Assembly: GCA_038204505.1 (NCBI GenBank) | Contig: JBBRCV010000054.1 | Span: forward strand, 1 to 24,723 | Length of the DNA: 24,723 nt | DNA from: Timaviella sp038204505 | Lineage (GTDB): Bacteria; Cyanobacteriota; Cyanobacteriia; Elainellales; Elainellaceae | Reading direction: 5' to 3' | Part shown: positions 23,610 through 24,723 of the stretch, in pieces | Layout: each line of letters starts with the position of its first letter | Numbering within the stretch: the first letter of the stretch is position 1 | Translations under genes and position numbers: made by a program | Notes under the pieces: model-generated | Told to the model about the DNA's origin: nothing | The model's database searches: none | What the model saw: only the letters and a program-made list of their open reading frames with translations

Positions 23610-24247
23610 GATTTTACCTGCTGATTGTTTACCTGGCGATTATTTACCTGCTGATTGGGATAAAAATCTGTCTCGACTGGAACGTAGGTGCCCTCCTGAA
23701 TTACAACACCAGGGGCAAGGCGTGATCCGGCTCCCAGAAAGACATCATTGCCAATTTTAACTTTTTTGACATACAGCATCAACTCTTGCTTCCGAGGTTT
23801 GATAACGTGGGGATAAATTCCTACCCGATGCCCAATGACGACGCGATCGCCAATTTCTAGCAAGCCGCGATCGGCGATCTCCAAACCCGGAGTCCAGTAA
23901 ACGTTTCGCCCGATCCGGGCACCCCAAAGCCGCAACCAGATCGAAAATGCTCCTGGAATCAGCCTTAGCATGGCTTCCAACGCTGGAATGGCAATGTAGA
24001 TTACCTGAATTTGATGGCTGCCCCACCAGGGACTATACCCCTTGCTACGCAGATAACTTACGCCTTCCTGCACAGGATAGATCCACTGATGCAACCAGTA
24101 AACTAACACAGGTAACCCATAGAGCGAGAACAGGATCGCAAAGAAACTAAGAACGCCAGGTGAATGAGCGAAGTAAACCAGCGAAGCTCCAGTCAACAGC
24201 AACACGATAGATGGAAAAAACAAAAGAATTGTACTGATAACTGTCAT
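23597..24247 (-). CDS. Membrane-anchored left-handed-beta-helix acyltransferase
   Basis: The 216-residue protein has two N-terminal membrane helices (ISTILLFFPSIVLLLTGASLVYFAHS and LSFFAILFSLYGLPVLVYWL), then a loop, then hexapeptide repeats (~110-185: IGRNVYWTPGLEIADRGLLEIGDRVVIGHRVGIYP...VKIGNDVFLGAGSRLAPGVVIQEGTYVP). That pattern is a left-handed beta-helix as in LpxA/CatB-type acyltransferases, with a conserved His in VIGHRVG. Substrate would be a membrane-associated alcohol or amine and an acyl-CoA or acyl-ACP. The C-terminal NQQVNNRQVNNQQVK tail comes from a 15-bp repeat. It overlaps the upstream hydroxylase gene by 4 bp (ATGA) and the GH3 gene by 13 bp, so the three are one operon. Confidence 0.83.
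   Translation of the reverse strand: MTVISTILLFFPSIVLLLTGASLVYFAHSPGVLSFFAILFSLYGLPVLVYWLHQWIYPVQEGVSYLRSKGYSPWWGSHQIQVIYIAIPALEAMLRLIPGAFSIWLRLWGARIGRNVYWTPGLEIADRGLLEIGDRVVIGHRVGIYPHVIKPRKQELMLYVKKVKIGNDVFLGAGSRLAPGVVIQEGTYVPVETDFYPNQQVNNRQVNNQQVKSCED
23613..23657 (-). repeat. Three 15-bp tandem units at an operon junction
   Basis: tttacctgctgattg, tttacctggcgatta, tttacctgctgattg (plus-strand reading) encode a QQVNN-type repeat at the acyltransferase C-terminus and, on the minus strand, each carry CAGGTAAA. The last unit supplies the likely AGGT ribosome binding site of the GH3-type gene. Confidence 0.85.
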
Positions 24248-24723
24248 GCAAAAGGAAACAGAAGTTTTTGAGTCAATGTTAATGGAGTTGCAATCCCGAT
24301 CGCTGGGGGCAACCCGTCCCTCTGATCATAGGTGCTATGAAGCCTGTCCCAAAGCTTGAGATTAGCACCATAGTTGCAATAATGAGCTTCCCTAGAATGA
24401 TGCCAAGCGTGATCCTGTGGCAGAATTAGCCAGGGACACAGACAGCGATGGAGCCAGCTTTTGGTAGAAACGGTTGCTCTGCTATGCCGCCACAAATCCA
24501 GAGCAGATGTTAGGCTGACTCCCAGTAAATAAGGTGTTGGATCTGCCAACACGTACAAGGACAGCGGATGCACCCATAAATAAATAATCAAAAAACTAGT
24601 CCAAAGCGTATTGCGAGAGGTGCCTAAGCCATCCATCTGGGTAACAGTATGATGCACCTGATGAACTTGCCAGAAAAACTTACTATGCAACAGACGATGA
24701 TTCCAGTAATACAAATAATCAAC
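24244..24723 (-). CDS. Fatty acid hydroxylase / sterol desaturase superfamily protein, 5' end outside window
   Basis: The reading frame is open to the right edge (160 codons including the stop), so the N-terminal membrane helices are missing. The histidine boxes of the superfamily are present: HRLLH, HQVHH and, after a hydrophobic span, HAWHH. The surrounding YYWNH, LPQDHAWHH and NYGANLKLWDRLHSTY are typical of its bacterial members. These boxes hold a diiron centre that hydroxylates or desaturates alkyl chains, using ferredoxin or cytochrome b5 electrons at the membrane. It is the first visible gene of the minus-strand operon; the operon may begin further right. Substrate (free or bound fatty acid, sphingoid-like or isoprenoid chain) is not readable. 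Confidence 0.9.
   Translation of the reverse strand, partial: VDYLYYWNHRLLHSKFFWQVHQVHHTVTQMDGLGTSRNTLWTSFLIIYLWVHPLSLYVLADPTPYLLGVSLTSALDLWRHSRATVSTKSWLHRCLCPWLILPQDHAWHHSREAHYCNYGANLKLWDRLHSTYDQRDGLPPAIGIATPLTLTQKLLFPFA

Overview
The window looks like cyanobacterial chromosome. Copies of the HIP1 octamer GCGATCGC are scattered through genes and spacers. The gene content is also cyanobacterial: a PyrF-PyrE fusion, a single-helix high-light-inducible protein, plant-type [2Fe-2S] ferredoxins, a pentapeptide-repeat protein and short interspersed palindromes. I cannot name the genus. No rRNA, tRNA, CRISPR array, transposase or prophage gene was seen.

Left part (1-11145), a mosaic of short units: a bifunctional pyrimidine enzyme cut by the window edge (minus); a metallo-beta-lactamase-fold protein with an N-terminal iron-sulfur segment, convergent with a [2Fe-2S] ferredoxin; a CsbD stress protein with a strong hairpin behind it; a decayed short-chain dehydrogenase; and an amine-use operon (copper amine oxidase then APC permease, minus). 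An OmpA-domain protein, a pentapeptide-repeat protein, a WecG/TagA-type glycosyltransferase and an orphan DUF433 antitoxin-like protein follow. The last two are separated by 755 bp with no convincing gene.

Middle (11146-14242), a light and oxidative-stress pair: an HLIP gene (minus), with a perfect 17-bp terminator hairpin and an HLR1-like box, is divergent from a large HPII-type catalase (plus).

Right part (14384-24723) is the most interesting. A plus-strand run of eight genes encodes a ferritin-like di-metal protein, an AurF/CylC-like di-metal oxygenase or halogenase candidate, a [2Fe-2S] ferredoxin 1 bp behind it, a secreted or anchored SnoaL/NTF2-like protein, a processive family-2 glycosyltransferase, a D-aminoacylase-type amidohydrolase, an Mpo1-like (DUF962) membrane protein and a Rieske oxygenase. 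It converges, with a 12-bp gap, on a minus-strand operon: fatty acid hydroxylase (cut by the edge), left-handed-beta-helix acyltransferase, and GH3-type acyl-adenylating enzyme. Small gaps and overlaps tie the genes together. They carry up to five oxygen- or metal-dependent oxidation enzymes plus acyl activation, acyl transfer, glycosyl transfer and amide hydrolysis. I read this as an uncharacterised pathway that oxidises (perhaps halogenates or N-oxygenates) and conjugates a lipid-like substrate. Its product is unknown and no PKS or NRPS gene is visible. The functional reading is inference; domains and motifs were read from the sequence.
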